A DNA stretch of 64,000 nucleotides from Pseudomonas spelaei (lineage in GTDB: Bacteria > Pseudomonadota > Gammaproteobacteria > Pseudomonadales > Pseudomonadaceae). The first letter of the stretch is position 1; the number at the start of each line of letters is the position of its first letter. The stretch lies in the NCBI RefSeq assembly GCF_009724245.1, contig NZ_WNNK01000022.1, positions 60,799-124,798 of the forward strand, read 5' to 3'. This document shows positions 1-8,819 of the stretch, piece by piece. A model generated the notes under the pieces. The model was not told where the DNA came from, ran no database searches, and saw nothing but the letters and a program-made list of their open reading frames with translations. Both the position numbers and the translations under genes were made by a program.

Positions 1-2
1 GC

Positions 3-2111
3 CAGGCCGTACTGACCGGCGAAGCGTTGCCGGTGGAAAAGTACGACACCCTGGGGGACGTCACGCAGAAATCCGCCACGTCCAAAGCGGCAGACCAGGG
101 CAACCTGCTGGACCTGCCCAACATCTGCTTCATGGGCACCAACGTGGTCAGTGGCCGGGCGCAAGCCGTGGTGGTGGCCACCGGTGCGCGCACCTATTTC
201 GGGTCGCTGGCCAAAGCCATCGTCGGCTCCCGCGTGCAAACCGCGTTTGACCGTGGGGTGAACAGCGTCAGCTGGCTGTTGATTCGCTTCATGCTGGTAA
301 TGGTACCGATCGTATTTTTCCTCAACGGTTTCTCCAAGGGCGACTGGGGCGATGCCTTCCTGTTTGCCCTGGCGGTGGCTGTCGGCCTGACCCCGGAAAT
401 GCTGCCGATGATCGTCAGCGCCAACCTGGCCAAGGGCGCAACCGCCATGGCCAAGCGCAAGGTGGTGGTCAAGCGCCTGAATGCGATCCAGAACTTCGGC
501 TCGATGGACGTGCTGTGCACCGACAAGACCGGCACCCTGACCCAGGACAAAATCATCCTGGAGCACCACGTCAACGCCTTCGGCCAACGTGATGACTCGG
601 TGCTGTCCCTGGCCTGGCTGAACAGCCATCACCAAAGCGGCATGCGCAACCTGATGGACCAGGCAGTGGTGCAGTTCTCGCAACAGAATCCAAAGTTCCA
701 GGTGCCGTTCGCCTATAGCAAGGTTGATGAACTGCCCTTCGACTTCGTACGTCGACGCCTGTCGATTGTGGTCAAGGATGCCCAGGGCGATCACCTGCTG
801 GTGTGCAAGGGCGCCGTGGAGGAGATGCTGAGCATTTCCACCCATACGATGGAAGGCGACACCGCCGTCGTATTGGATGAGCGCCGCCGTGAAGAGTTGC
901 TGGCCCTCGCCAGTGACTACAACGAAGACGGCTTCCGGGTACTGGTGGTCGCGACCCGCAATATTCCCAAATCCCTGGCGCGTAACCAATACACCACCGC
1001 CGATGAACGCAACCTGGTGATCCATGGCTTCCTGACCTTCCTCGACCCACCGAAGGAAACCGCTGGCCCGGCCATTGCTGCCCTGCAAGATATCGGCGTG
1101 GCCGTCAAAGTGCTCACCGGCGACAACGCCGTGGTCACCAGCAAGATCTGCCGCCAGGTCGGGCTGGATCCAGGCCAGCCATTGCTGGGCGTGGACATCG
1201 AAGCCATGGACGATGCCACCCTCAAGCTGCAAGTCGAAGAGCGTACGGTCTTCGCCAAACTGACACCGTTGCAGAAATCCCGGGTGCTCAAGGCCTTGCA
1301 ATCCAACGGCCACACCGTGGGCTTCCTCGGCGACGGCATCAACGATGCACCAGCCCTGCGGGATGCCGACGTGGGTATCTCGGTGGACAGCGGTACTGAT
1401 ATCGCCAAGGAGTCGGCCGACATCATCCTCCTGGAAAAGAGCCTGATGGTGCTGGAAGAGGGTGTGCTCAAGGGCCGCGAAACCTTCGGCAATATCATGA
1501 AGTACCTGAACATGACCGCCAGCTCCAACTTCGGCAACGTGTTCTCGGTGCTGGTGGCCAGTGCATTCATTCCCTTCATGCCGATGCTGGCGATCCACCT
1601 GCTGCTGCAAAACCTGATGTACGACATCTCCCAGTTGGCCTTGCCATGGGACAAGATGGACAAGGAATACCTGGCCAAGCCGCGTAAGTGGGATGCGAAA
1701 AACATTGGCCGCTTCATGATCTGGATCGGGCCGACCTCGTCGATCTTCGACATCACCACCTTTGCCCTGATGTGGTACGTGTTCTCCGCCAACAGCGTGG
1801 AAATGCAGACCCTGTTCCAATCGGGCTGGTTCATCGAGGGGCTGCTGTCGCAAACCCTGGTGGTGCACATGTTGCGCACACGCAAGATTCCGTTCTTCCA
1901 GAGCACCGCCGCCTGGCCGGTGATCATGATGACCTGCATCGTGATTGCACTCGGGATCTACGTACCGTTCTCGCCCCTGGGCACCCTGGTGGGCCTGGAG
2001 CCGCTGCCGCTGGCGTACTTCCCATGGCTGGTGGGCACCCTGCTCGCCTACTGCTGTGTCGCCCAACTGATGAAGACGATCTACATCCGCCGCTTCAAGC
2101 AGTGGTACTGA
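3..2111 (+). CDS. mgtA: Mg2+-transporting P-type ATPase (MgtA/MgtB type), 5' end missing
   Basis: The frame is open from the window edge, so the gene starts upstream; the visible part enters at the actuator-domain TGE loop (TGEALPVEK). It then shows the Mg-ATPase M4 signature (LTPEMLPM), the phosphorylation site DKTGTLT (Asp codon 522-524), KGAVEEM in the nucleotide-binding domain, TGDN, the GDGINDAPALRDADVG hinge, and C-terminal membrane segments ending RRFKQWY. Known role of the family: inner-membrane Mg2+ uptake driven by ATP, usually induced at low Mg2+. About the first fifth to quarter of the protein (N-terminus, first membrane pair) is not in the window, and its leader cannot be inspected. 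A large palindrome follows 9 bp after the stop. The internal TTG at 27 is not a real start. Confidence 0.95.
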   Translation, partial: QAVLTGEALPVEKYDTLGDVTQKSATSKAADQGNLLDLPNICFMGTNVVSGRAQAVVVATGARTYFGSLAKAIVGSRVQTAFDRGVNSVSWLLIRFMLVMVPIVFFLNGFSKGDWGDAFLFALAVAVGLTPEMLPMIVSANLAKGATAMAKRKVVVKRLNAIQNFGSMDVLCTDKTGTLTQDKIILEHHVNAFGQRDDSVLSLAWLNSHHQSGMRNLMDQAVVQFSQQNPKFQVPFAYSKVDELPFDFVRRRLSIVVKDAQGDHLLVCKGAVEEMLSISTHTMEGDTAVVLDERRREELLALASDYNEDGFRVLVVATRNIPKSLARNQYTTADERNLVIHGFLTFLDPPKETAGPAIAALQDIGVAVKVLTGDNAVVTSKICRQVGLDPGQPLLGVDIEAMDDATLKLQVEERTVFAKLTPLQKSRVLKALQSNGHTVGFLGDGINDAPALRDADVGISVDSGTDIAKESADIILLEKSLMVLEEGVLKGRETFGNIMKYLNMTASSNFGNVFSVLVASAFIPFMPMLAIHLLLQNLMYDISQLALPWDKMDKEYLAKPRKWDAKNIGRFMIWIGPTSSIFDITTFALMWYVFSANSVEMQTLFQSGWFIEGLLSQTLVVHMLRTRKIPFFQSTAAWPVIMMTCIVIALGIYVPFSPLGTLVGLEPLPLAYFPWLVGTLLAYCCVAQLMKTIYIRRFKQWY

Positions 2112-2120
2112 TCGACCACC

Positions 2121-2213
2121 TGTAGCCGCTGACGAGGCACGAGGCTGCGATGGGCTGCGCCGAGGGCGGTCCTGCGGCCCGCATCGCAGCCTCGTGCCTC
2201 GGCAGCGGCTACA
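2121..2213. repeat. Large inverted repeat (REP-like palindrome / terminator)
   Basis: Two 31-base arms (2121-2151 and 2183-2213) are complementary with a single mismatch and enclose a 31-base GC-rich loop. The arm carries the GGCACGAGGCTGCGA core that I recognise from extragenic palindromes of fluorescent pseudomonads. It sits just after the Mg-ATPase stop and probably ends its transcript or protects the mRNA 3' end; the role is inferred, the palindrome is seen directly. Confidence 0.8.
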
Positions 2214-2255
2214 ACCGAGAAAATGAAAAGCGACAAGCAATACAAGGAAAACACC

Positions 2256-2603
2256 ATGCGCGTCTTGATCTGTGCAGGTCGTCATTACGCCGATGCAAAA
2301 ATGTCCCGCCAAGTGCTGGATGCCTACCACCGCCTGCGCCCTGTACAGGTGCTGATCCACGGTGGCAGCCAGTTCCTGGGCAGCGACATAGAGGACTGGG
2401 CCCGGGAAACGGGAGTGGATGTGGTGCGTTACCCACCCAACTGGCAACGCCATGGCAAACAGGCAGAACGGCATCGCAACCAGTTCATGCTGACGGACAG
2501 CCGACCCGACGTGGTAATTGCACTGCCCGGTGGCGACGACACCTCACAACTGATCATCCAGGCAAGAACGTGCGGCATCCATGTGCTGACCGTGGACAGC
2601 TGA
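2256..2603 (+). CDS. SLOG-family protein (YspA/DUF2493-like)
   Basis: A 115-aa Rossmann-like protein opening MRVLICAGRHYAD, followed by a beta-strand ending IHGGSQFLGSD and later VIALPGGDD: the pattern of the DUF2493/YspA branch of the SLOG superfamily, which is predicted to bind nucleotide-derived ligands and often sits in conflict or stress contexts. No enzymatic role is established. The start at 2256 is chosen over an in-frame ATG at 2223 because AAGGAAA lies about 8 bases upstream and the fold begins immediately. It stands alone between the palindrome and a small gap. Confidence 0.8.
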   Translation: MRVLICAGRHYADAKMSRQVLDAYHRLRPVQVLIHGGSQFLGSDIEDWARETGVDVVRYPPNWQRHGKQAERHRNQFMLTDSRPDVVIALPGGDDTSQLIIQARTCGIHVLTVDS

Positions 2604-2763
2604 ATCAATCCCCATTTGGAGCATCACCCCATGCCAGAAGAACCCAGTTGTAGCGGCATCACCCTGCAGCACACCTCTTATTTGAATCACGGCGCGTCCC
2701 TGCCAAGCCCATTGCTCAATGGTCGACCGGGACCGCGCTGCCGGCTGTTTATCGAGGTTCACC

Positions 2764-3591
2764 ATGTACAAAAAACACCTGCCACAGCGCCCTGACGGTT
2801 TTGCCAAATACCGCCTCCAGCAACACCAGAAGTCCAAATCCAAATCCAGCCTTCATGCCCTGCCCCTCTCCAAACAACGCGCGCTGCGGCGCAATCTGAT
2901 CTTCATCGGCACCACCCTGGGTGTCGTTCTGGTCCTCAGCCTGATCTCCAAGGCATATGCCGCCGGCGGCTCGTATGTGGTCGACGACGGCGCGATCAAT
3001 GCGCCAGGGGAATGCAACATCGACGCCTGGCACACCGCCAATCGGCACCATGGATCGACCCACAATGAAACCCTGTCCGCCGCGTGTACCTCCGCTGGCG
3101 TACCGTGGCTGCAATGGGGCGCCGCCGTGGCGCGGGCCACCGCCGAGGGCGATGGCGAAACCCAGGTCAGCCCACAGCTCAAGGCGCAATTGTGGTCACG
3201 GGAGGACTTGGGGATAGAAGTGGCGGCGTCCGCTACCGCGCATTTCGCCCTCAATCGGCAACATACCTTTGACGGCGCCGACCTGAGCATTCCCTTCACC
3301 TGGCAGCCGCTGGAGGCCCTGCGGCTGAACGTCAATGCGGGGTGGACCCATGCCTATGACGGTGGCGAGCAACATCATCGGCTGACCTGGGGTACGGGAT
3401 TTGAATACGACGTGGCGCAGTCGCTGACGCTGATCGCCGAACGCTACGGCCAGGAAGGTGGCGACCAGGCGTGGCAAGCGGGGCCACGAGTGCATGTCGG
3501 GAAGAATATCGATGTGGATCTGGTGGTGGGCCGCAGCCTGATCGGGGATCGTCATCAGTGGCTGACGACAGGAGCTACGCTGCGGTTCTGA
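2764..3591 (+). CDS. Putative outer-membrane beta-barrel protein with an extended signal peptide
   Basis: A 275-aa protein. Residues 1-50 are basic (KKH, KSKSKS, RRN), then one hydrophobic stretch (FIGTTLGVVLVLSLI) ends in an AYA-A cleavage-like site. The rest alternates in barrel fashion (WGAAVARATAEGD, LKAQLWSRED, LRLNVNAGWTHAY, HRLTWGTGFEY) and ends in a C-terminal Phe (ATLRF), as outer-membrane proteins do. The about 50-residue n-region is much longer than a standard signal peptide. The family is not one I can name; function unknown. It converges on the DUF533 gene with a shared hairpin between them. The in-frame start at 2719 is rejected because ATG 2764 fits better. Confidence 0.65.
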   Translation: MYKKHLPQRPDGFAKYRLQQHQKSKSKSSLHALPLSKQRALRRNLIFIGTTLGVVLVLSLISKAYAAGGSYVVDDGAINAPGECNIDAWHTANRHHGSTHNETLSAACTSAGVPWLQWGAAVARATAEGDGETQVSPQLKAQLWSREDLGIEVAASATAHFALNRQHTFDGADLSIPFTWQPLEALRLNVNAGWTHAYDGGEQHHRLTWGTGFEYDVAQSLTLIAERYGQEGGDQAWQAGPRVHVGKNIDVDLVVGRSLIGDRHQWLTTGATLRF

Positions 3592-3597
3592 AGGAGC

Positions 3598-3632
3598 ATG
3601 AAGGTGAGCGGGCTTGCCCCGCTCACCTTCAT
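3598..3632. terminator. Bidirectional hairpin between convergent genes
   Basis: Perfect 15-base arms at 3598-3612 and 3618-3632 with a 5-base loop lie between the stop of the outer-membrane-like gene (3591) and the stop of the convergent DUF533 gene (3635). There is no strong T-run, so termination is inferred from position and stem strength. Confidence 0.75.
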
Positions 3633-3634
3633 TA

Positions 3635-4399
3635 TTAGGCGTTAGCCTGCCCCTTGGCCTGACGCTCCAACTGCACCTGAAATTCAGGCTCGATATTGAG
3701 CTGGACCGCCAACTCATCCAGATAGCTGCGCTCATCCTCCTGCTGATCATTCACCAGCATCACACTGGTCAGATAGATTTCGGCGGCAATCGCAGGGTTA
3801 TTCGCATACTCGGCGAAATCCGAGGCATTGAGTGGTTTTTCGACTTCGCTATCAAGCCACGCCTTCAGTTCGGGCTCATCAGTATGACGCGCCAGCTCCG
3901 CCGAAATCATCGCCTGCTCTTGATCATCAATCTTGCCATCGGCCTTGGCCGCTGCAATCAGTGCACGGAGGATCGCATGGCTATGTTCATCTACCTGGGA
4001 GCCAGACAACTGGTCAACGGTTTGCAACGCCGGCTGCGGCGCGGAAGCCTGTTGGCTCTGCCACGCCTGGTAAGCCTGGAACGCCATCATTCCCAGGGAG
4101 GCCAGCGCCGCGTAGTTGGCCCCGCCCGAGCGCCCTTGAGTCGCACTACCCGAGTTCGATCCGCCTAAAAGACCACCGAGGCCACCCAGGCCGCCAAGCA
4201 GGCCGCCCAAGCCACCCAGCCCGCCACCGCCAGACGCCGCACCACCCGCGCTGCCGCCCTGAAGCAAGCCGCCAAGCAGTCCGCCCAGCCCACCGAGGCC
4301 TCCCGAGCTCCCCTGAGGTGCTGCCGTCGAGCCGCCCTGCTGGCTCATCGACGCTTGACCGGCTTGCAACAGTTTTTCCAGTAGATCGCTGGTGTTCAT
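3635..4399 (-). CDS. DUF533 family protein (YebE/TerB-like)
   Basis: A 254-aa protein beginning MNTSDLLEKLLQAG. Residues about 20-90 are extremely Gly/Leu-rich (repeats of GGLGGLLGG), then comes a helical C-terminal half (ILRALIAAAKADGKIDDQEQAMI) with the acidic D-G-K-I/D-D-x-E pattern of TerB-like folds. This is the layout of DUF533/YebE proteins, which are probably inner-membrane associated; function unknown, with stress or envelope links in relatives. Start at 4399 is supported by GAGGAGG about 8 bases upstream. The open frame upstream to 4528 lacks a good start. Confidence 0.85.
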   Translation of the reverse strand: MNTSDLLEKLLQAGQASMSQQGGSTAAPQGSSGGLGGLGGLLGGLLQGGSAGGAASGGGGLGGLGGLLGGLGGLGGLLGGSNSGSATQGRSGGANYAALASLGMMAFQAYQAWQSQQASAPQPALQTVDQLSGSQVDEHSHAILRALIAAAKADGKIDDQEQAMISAELARHTDEPELKAWLDSEVEKPLNASDFAEYANNPAIAAEIYLTSVMLVNDQQEDERSYLDELAVQLNIEPEFQVQLERQAKGQANA

Positions 4400-4572
4400 G
4401 GTGTCGCCCTCCTCGGGCATCAGGTTCCAGACAAGCAACAATAGCTTGCCTGGGCGATAACGTCGTGACCGCCCGGCTGGGTTTGTGCTCTCCCTGCCGT
4501 ATCGTCCATCCTCTGGCCGCCTTATCATGGCTTCGCCACACTCAGCAGCAGCCCCATCGAGGAGGGACGCAC

Positions 4573-5100
4573 GTGACCCGCGCCGAGCATATTAGCCTGA
4601 TGGCTACCTATAACCAGTGGATGAATCTGAAGATTTATGAAGCGGCCCGAGGGCTGAGCGACGAAGCGCTGCTGGCCGACCGCAGTGCCTTTTTCGGTTC
4701 GATCATCGGCACCCTGAACCACCTCACTTTGGGGGATACCGTCTGGCTCAAGCGCTTTGCCGAGCATCCAGCCCAATACGCCGCGTTGACGCCACTGAGC
4801 ATACTGGACACGCCCAAAAGGCTGGATCAGTTGGTGTTTGCCAACATCCGCGAACTCCAGGCCCAGCGTGTCTGGCTGGACCAGATCATCCTCGACTGGG
4901 CGCAATCGGTCAGCGAGCCCGACCTGGATCAGCGCCTGCGCTACCACAACATGCGGGGTGTCGCTGCCGACAAGAACTTCTACAGCCTGGTCACCCACTT
5001 TTTCAATCACCAGACCCACCATCGGGGCCAGGTGACGACGCTGTTGACGCAGGCAGGACGCGATGTGGGCGATACCGACCTGCTGCGTCTCATCGACTGA
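4573..5100 (+). CDS. DinB family protein
   Basis: A 175-aa four-helix-bundle protein with a GTG start (GAGGAGGGA 5 bases upstream). The DinB/YfiT metal-site pattern is visible: a His in the IIGTLNHL helix and the HFFNHQTHHRGQ motif near residues 145-155, which supply the His ligands. Members are metal-dependent thiol-transferase-like or damage-associated proteins; the substrate here is unknown. Divergent from the DUF533 gene with a shared upstream region of about 170 bases. Confidence 0.88.
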   Translation: MTRAEHISLMATYNQWMNLKIYEAARGLSDEALLADRSAFFGSIIGTLNHLTLGDTVWLKRFAEHPAQYAALTPLSILDTPKRLDQLVFANIRELQAQRVWLDQIILDWAQSVSEPDLDQRLRYHNMRGVAADKNFYSLVTHFFNHQTHHRGQVTTLLTQAGRDVGDTDLLRLID

Positions 5101-5101
5101 G

Positions 5102-5560
5102 TTACGCCCCGTCGCGCTCGGCGTACGCCTGCAACAAACCAGGAAACGCTTCCCTCGCGGGAAGCTGTGCAAAGCTGTGAACTGCGGGTGTGGACGCCCA
5201 GGGCAGTTTCTCGCTGGTCCAGGTTTCCATGTACGGGACATAGTCGTTGGCGTCATCGAGCATCACAGCACGCACATTGATGAACTCCTCGACATCGTTG
5301 GGCCGAGTAAACAGCCAACTCATGCAATGGGGGCAACAATAATGGCGATCCACGCCATGCAGCCCGCCGATCACCGGGTCACCCAGGGTCACGGTAAAGC
5401 CACTGCTGGGTACCAACGCACTCAGGGAGAACGCACTGGAGGTCATTTTCTGGCAGCCGGTGCAATGGCACGCCATGGTGATCACCGGCTTCTGAGTGAT
5501 GCTGAAGCGCACCCGATTGCACCGGCAACCGCCGTCCTGGGAAAAACCATCGACACTCAT
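5102..5560 (-). CDS. GFA (CENP-V) family zinc protein
   Basis: A 152-aa protein with the GFA cysteine layout: GGCRCNRVRF near the N-terminus, CHCTGCQK, then YCCPHC. These Cys residues bind two zincs in the glutathione-dependent formaldehyde-activating enzyme fold; the substrate of this member is unknown. Two adjacent ATGs exist (5563, 5560); the second has the better spacing from AAGGAG. Convergent with the DinB gene, stops one base apart. A second GFA gene lies at 9319. Confidence 0.88.
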   Translation of the reverse strand: MSVDGFSQDGGCRCNRVRFSITQKPVITMACHCTGCQKMTSSAFSLSALVPSSGFTVTLGDPVIGGLHGVDRHYCCPHCMSWLFTRPNDVEEFINVRAVMLDDANDYVPYMETWTSEKLPWASTPAVHSFAQLPAREAFPGLLQAYAERDGA

Positions 5561-5608
5561 CATTGACTCCTTTTCATGATTGGTTTGAAGCACTGATAGC
5601 GCTTCAGG

Positions 5609-6244
5609 TCATTGCGCTGGCGAGCGACGGTAGGCGGCCAACAGCACACCCATCGTCATCAATAATCCTCCGGAGCCCCGATTGAAGTGCTGCAAGTGCG
5701 CAGGCCGCAAGCGACGAAGCAGCCGCGCCCCGCACACCGCGTAGAACATCATGGTGCTCACGTTCAGCACGCACAGCACCAGCAACAGGCACGCATACTG
5801 CGGCAACTGGGGTTGGGTGAGGTCGACAAACTGCGGCAAGAAAGCCGACATGAACAACAAGGCCTTGGGATTGGAAATCGCCACCAGAAAGCTACGGGTG
5901 AAAATACTGACCGAACGAACCGCGACCTCTTCACCCTCGCCCGCTGTCGGCAACGCCGTGAGTGGCGAACGCAGCATCTGCCAGCCCAGCCACACCAGAT
6001 AAGCCGAACCGATCCACTTCAGTGCCTGAAACAATCCTTCACTGGCCGCCAGCAACAGCCCCAGGCCGCACGCCACCGCCGTCACCAGCAATGCGTCGGC
6101 CCACACCGCCCCCGCCATACCCCACACCGCCGCCTTCAAGCCATGCCGCGAACCGTTCTGCAACGCCAGCAACACGGTAGGGCCGGGGATGGCGATAATC
6201 GCCGCACTCATCATGATGAATAAAAACAAGGTAGCCAGGGACAT
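5609..6244 (-). CDS. LysE/RhtB family amino-acid exporter
   Basis: A 211-aa protein with six hydrophobic segments and the LysE N-terminal signature (IIAIPGPTVLLALQNGSRHG) plus the central SNPKALLFMSAFLPQF. Family members export amino acids or homoserine lactone-like metabolites across the inner membrane; the substrate is not predictable from sequence. Start at 6244 follows AGGAG by 6 bases. A second, more distant paralogue is at 10762. Confidence 0.9.
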   Translation of the reverse strand: MSLATLFLFIMMSAAIIAIPGPTVLLALQNGSRHGLKAAVWGMAGAVWADALLVTAVACGLGLLLAASEGLFQALKWIGSAYLVWLGWQMLRSPLTALPTAGEGEEVAVRSVSIFTRSFLVAISNPKALLFMSAFLPQFVDLTQPQLPQYACLLLVLCVLNVSTMMFYAVCGARLLRRLRPAHLQHFNRGSGGLLMTMGVLLAAYRRSPAQ

Positions 6245-6330
6245 GGGGAACTCCTATCTAACGGGCCTTATTCAGGCCAACAATCGGGGAATGATCCATT
6301 AAAAGCCGTCCCACCGCCAACCACCGGCCA

Positions 6331-6357
6331 CAAAAAAGCCCCGGGCCTGCCGAGGCT
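6331..6357 (-). terminator. Rho-independent terminator
   Basis: Read on the minus strand: an 8-bp stem (one G-U pair) with a 5-base loop, then six T residues. It lies 22 bases after the stop of the small gene 6379-6570, whose transcript it should end. Confidence 0.85.
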
Positions 6358-6378
6358 ATTAATGGCGTTCAAGCCCAC

Positions 6379-6570
6379 TCAATCATCGTTTGAGACGGGG
6401 CAAGTACGAGGTCTGTACCCCGGCAACGCTGCGGCATACGCCAAGGCCTGCTCACGGGAGCCAAAGGACGCTAACCGGTCATCCCGGGTGCATACCCGCC
6501 AAGGTCCACTGTTGACCTGCACGATTTCATAGCCATTGAGATGCATCTTTTTCAGCATGGGAGCGCTCAT
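6379..6570 (-). CDS. Small conserved hypothetical protein, DUF2188-like
   Basis: A 63-aa protein with the pattern GPWRVCTRDDRLASFGS followed by REQALAYAAAL, like small one-domain proteins of the DUF2188 sort (a W-x-V strand then a helix starting with E/QA). Function unknown. ATG at 6570 is chosen; an in-frame GTG at 6576 overlaps the AGAGAGG ribosome-binding site. A clear terminator follows. Confidence 0.65.
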   Translation of the reverse strand: MSAPMLKKMHLNGYEIVQVNSGPWRVCTRDDRLASFGSREQALAYAAALPGYRPRTCPVSNDD

Positions 6571-6887
6571 AGTCACCTCTCTTTATCCAGAGATAATCCA
6601 GGAGTTGCCTGATCCACCATACACCCGGGTACCGGGCTTTAGCCTACCGAACGTCGCCCCGGGAATGGATATGATCGCCCTTCCCTCGGTGGTCATGCCT
6701 CGCAGGCAAGATCACGCAAACGATGTAGATCACTGATCTGTCTGGCTTTTTTATCCGCATATTTATCAGCCAATGACCGTGTTCGAACTTGCACCAATGA
6801 GGCTGGATCTATATATTCCCTAGCCTGCTGCAACGCTCAAGGCTGTCTTGAACCATCAAGGGCCCTGAGTCGCTTCACCGCGCTACC
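6571..6887. other. Intergenic, 317 bases, no gene seen
   Basis: This should hold the promoter of the small gene to the left and that of tRNA-Leu to the right. I see no convincing open frame, repeat or riboswitch-like structure. Confidence 0.5.
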
Positions 6888-6974
6888 GCCCGAATGGCGA
6901 AACTGGTAGACGCATGGGACTTAAAATCCCCCGCTCGTAAGGGCGTGCCGGTTCGATTCCGGCTTCGGGCACCA
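6888..6974 (+). tRNA. tRNA-Leu(UAA)
   Basis: 87 bases with a 7-bp acceptor stem (GCCCGAA / TTCGGGC), a long class II variable arm (CCCGCTCGTAAGGGCG), anticodon loop CTTAAAA giving anticodon TAA, T-arm GGTTCGATTCC, and an encoded CCA. All stems pair well, so it looks functional. Confidence 0.97.
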
Positions 6975-7040
6975 TCTATATCAAGGGCTTGCCGGGGAAA
7001 CCTGATGCAGGCCCTTATTTTTTGCTCCGCAATTCCCATC

Positions 7041-7065
7041 TCCCGGCGTCCTGCCGACCGAACAC
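7041..7065 (+). repeat. Short interspersed repeat, copy 1
   Basis: A 25-base segment containing CGGCGTCCTGCCG followed by ACCGAACAC. The same segment recurs at 26313-26337 (one change in the core) and 29061-29085. This copy lies 66 bases after tRNA-Leu; the other two lie beside tRNA-Cys fragments. Confidence 0.7.
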
Positions 7066-7130
7066 AAACCCCGAACGTCCTGAACCTGCAACTGCGTGCC
7101 CCAATCAAAAACGATTGCCTGCGGGGAGCA

Positions 7131-7880
7131 TTACTGCACCGGCAGGAAGTTCATCAATAACAAGCTTTGCGCGTAGTTGAGAGCAACACGTCGGTAACGC
7201 TCATCGAGCATCTGGGTCAACAGGTCCAGGCGCGCAACTATCTTGCCGAACTCAACGGCGAAACTGAGGTTGCTGGCCTCCTCCGATATCTCGTTGGAGA
7301 ACAACAATAAAACCCCATTGGCATCCTGGCGCTGGCTGAGCAGCCAGGTAGCCTTCTCGATATTACGCGCGGCATTGCTAACGAACTGCGGATTGATCGA
7401 GTTCGTCATATAAAACTCGGTCCGCCCGCCGTGTGCGGTAACAAGCATGCTGCCGATCGCATAGATAAAGGCCCCAACCCTGTCTCCGCGAAACTCAGGG
7501 CTTAAGGAATAGCTCAACGCGTCTAGATCACGACGCTCCCCGAGGGCAGGCAGGGGTCGACGAAGTTCGATGGCCTGACGGACTTCCCGAGCAGCGCTTA
7601 CAGCATCTGGATAACCCGATTGACGCCACTGGTTGGGGTTACGCAGATAGAGCTTGCTCATTAGCAAGTACAGGCTTTGCAGATTGTCGTGCATGCCCAG
7701 GGTAGCCATACGATCGACGCTGGTTTGGAAGAACTCATCAGGCTTGCCATCACTGAGTTGCCTGGCGATATCGCGCCCCTGCTGCTGGCTGCAACCGATG
7801 GTACAGAGCATGAAAACTGCAGCCAGCACCAGCGGCCGACGCATCCATCGAATGACAAAAACAGGTAACGTACGATCCAT
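7131..7880 (-). CDS. Putative lipoprotein of unknown function
   Basis: A 249-aa protein with a lipoprotein signal: basic start, hydrophobic run (PLVLAAVFMLCTIG) and lipobox Cys. The mature part is predominantly helical (RMATLGMHDNLQSLYLLMSKLY, NPQFVSNAARNIEKATWLLS) with no catalytic motif I recognise. ATG 7880 is used; TTG 7889 and GTG 7886 are in frame just upstream, and ATG 7844 downstream would still give a lipoprotein signal. Probably a periplasm-facing envelope protein. Confidence 0.7.
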   Translation of the reverse strand: MDRTLPVFVIRWMRRPLVLAAVFMLCTIGCSQQQGRDIARQLSDGKPDEFFQTSVDRMATLGMHDNLQSLYLLMSKLYLRNPNQWRQSGYPDAVSAAREVRQAIELRRPLPALGERRDLDALSYSLSPEFRGDRVGAFIYAIGSMLVTAHGGRTEFYMTNSINPQFVSNAARNIEKATWLLSQRQDANGVLLLFSNEISEEASNLSFAVEFGKIVARLDLLTQMLDERYRRVALNYAQSLLLMNFLPVQ

Positions 7881-8220
7881 CGACACCAAATCTGGTTCTT
7901 CTGCCCACGCTGGGAATTAGCGTGATCGGGACAGGCATAGATCGAGAAAATGAAAAAAAGTGCGATGGTGGTGGTCAGATTATTGAGATGAGCGCTGTCC
8001 AAACGCCGTACCAAAGCCCAGCCGCCCACTGGACTTCTGCTTCGTGGAAGCCATCACCCAATGGGTATCAAGACTGCCAGTCGGCGAAATATAAACTTTT
8101 TGTGGCCTGAGTGATCAACAGTACCAGGGGGTACTCAAATCGGGATACCACCGTTTTATGGCATTGCACTAAGGGGTGGCATCCGTACATGGGTTCTGTA
8201 AGGACCCAGGAGTCATCATC
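7881..8220. other. Intergenic between divergent genes, 340 bases
   Basis: Lies between the lipoprotein (minus) and the secreted protein (plus) and should hold both promoters. Overlapping frames here look like non-coding shadows. No repeat or RNA element recognised. Confidence 0.45.
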
Positions 8221-8676
8221 ATGAAGTCCTTACGCTTACTTGCGTTTTCTGGAGCTGCCCTGGTCGTGCTGTCGGGGTTCCCTGCAATGGTCTCGCACGC
8301 GAGCAGCAGTGAGCCGATCGATACGTCAGCCGTGCAACTTGAGCAGCAACAGCAAAACGGTATTGCCTACCTGTCGGGTGGTATTGGTCTGGACGAGTCA
8401 CGAGCCATTCAACAGGCCAAGGGATATACCCTCCACCTGACATTTTCCACCGGCCCAGGTAATGAATACGTGCCTGATGTCGATATCGCGATTCAGAATA
8501 TGCAGGGACACTCACTGCTGACGCTGAACCAGGTCGGCCCCATTGTCTACGTTCAGTTGGCACCCGGAAGGTATGTGATTGTCGGAACTCGCAATGGTCA
8601 CGAACATCGGAGTGTCGTTGAACTTAAAGGCGGGGCTGTTCAGGATCTGAATCTGCACTGGAGCGATGCCACGTAA
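8221..8676 (+). CDS. Secreted protein with carboxypeptidase-regulatory-like fold
   Basis: A 151-aa protein with a classical signal peptide (MKSLRLLAFSGAALVVLS, cleavage near SHA-S). The body, GNEYVPDVDIAIQNMQGH, APGRYVIVGTRNGHEHRSVVEL, is an all-beta pattern like the carboxypeptidase regulatory-like domain found in periplasmic proteins. No active site expected. Start 8221 is preceded by AGGAG; the longer frame from 8176 is not supported. A hairpin follows. Confidence 0.7.
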   Translation: MKSLRLLAFSGAALVVLSGFPAMVSHASSSEPIDTSAVQLEQQQQNGIAYLSGGIGLDESRAIQQAKGYTLHLTFSTGPGNEYVPDVDIAIQNMQGHSLLTLNQVGPIVYVQLAPGRYVIVGTRNGHEHRSVVELKGGAVQDLNLHWSDAT

Positions 8677-8709
8677 CCGCTGATGGTTGAAATCAAACGC
8701 TACAGCTCA

Positions 8710-8740
8710 CGAGAAGTCCGCACCTGATGCGGGCTTCTCG
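8710..8740. terminator. Hairpin, probable terminator
   Basis: 13-base arms (8710-8722, 8728-8740) with one G-T pair and a 5-base loop, 33 bases after the stop of the secreted protein. There is no T-run. Confidence 0.6.
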
Positions 8741-8819
8741 TAGCAGGGTGTACAGGCGGCAACCGCATCACTTTTCCCAGACAAAACAGCCGCTCAATAG
8801 CAGGCATTCCCGCTGAGAT

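Noticed and set aside
917..1939. Minus-strand frame inside the Mg-ATPase gene
   Set aside because: Shadow of a well-conserved ATPase.
2631..2795. 54-codon plus frame before the outer-membrane-like gene
   Set aside because: Weak RBS, overlaps the next gene start, and no recognisable features.
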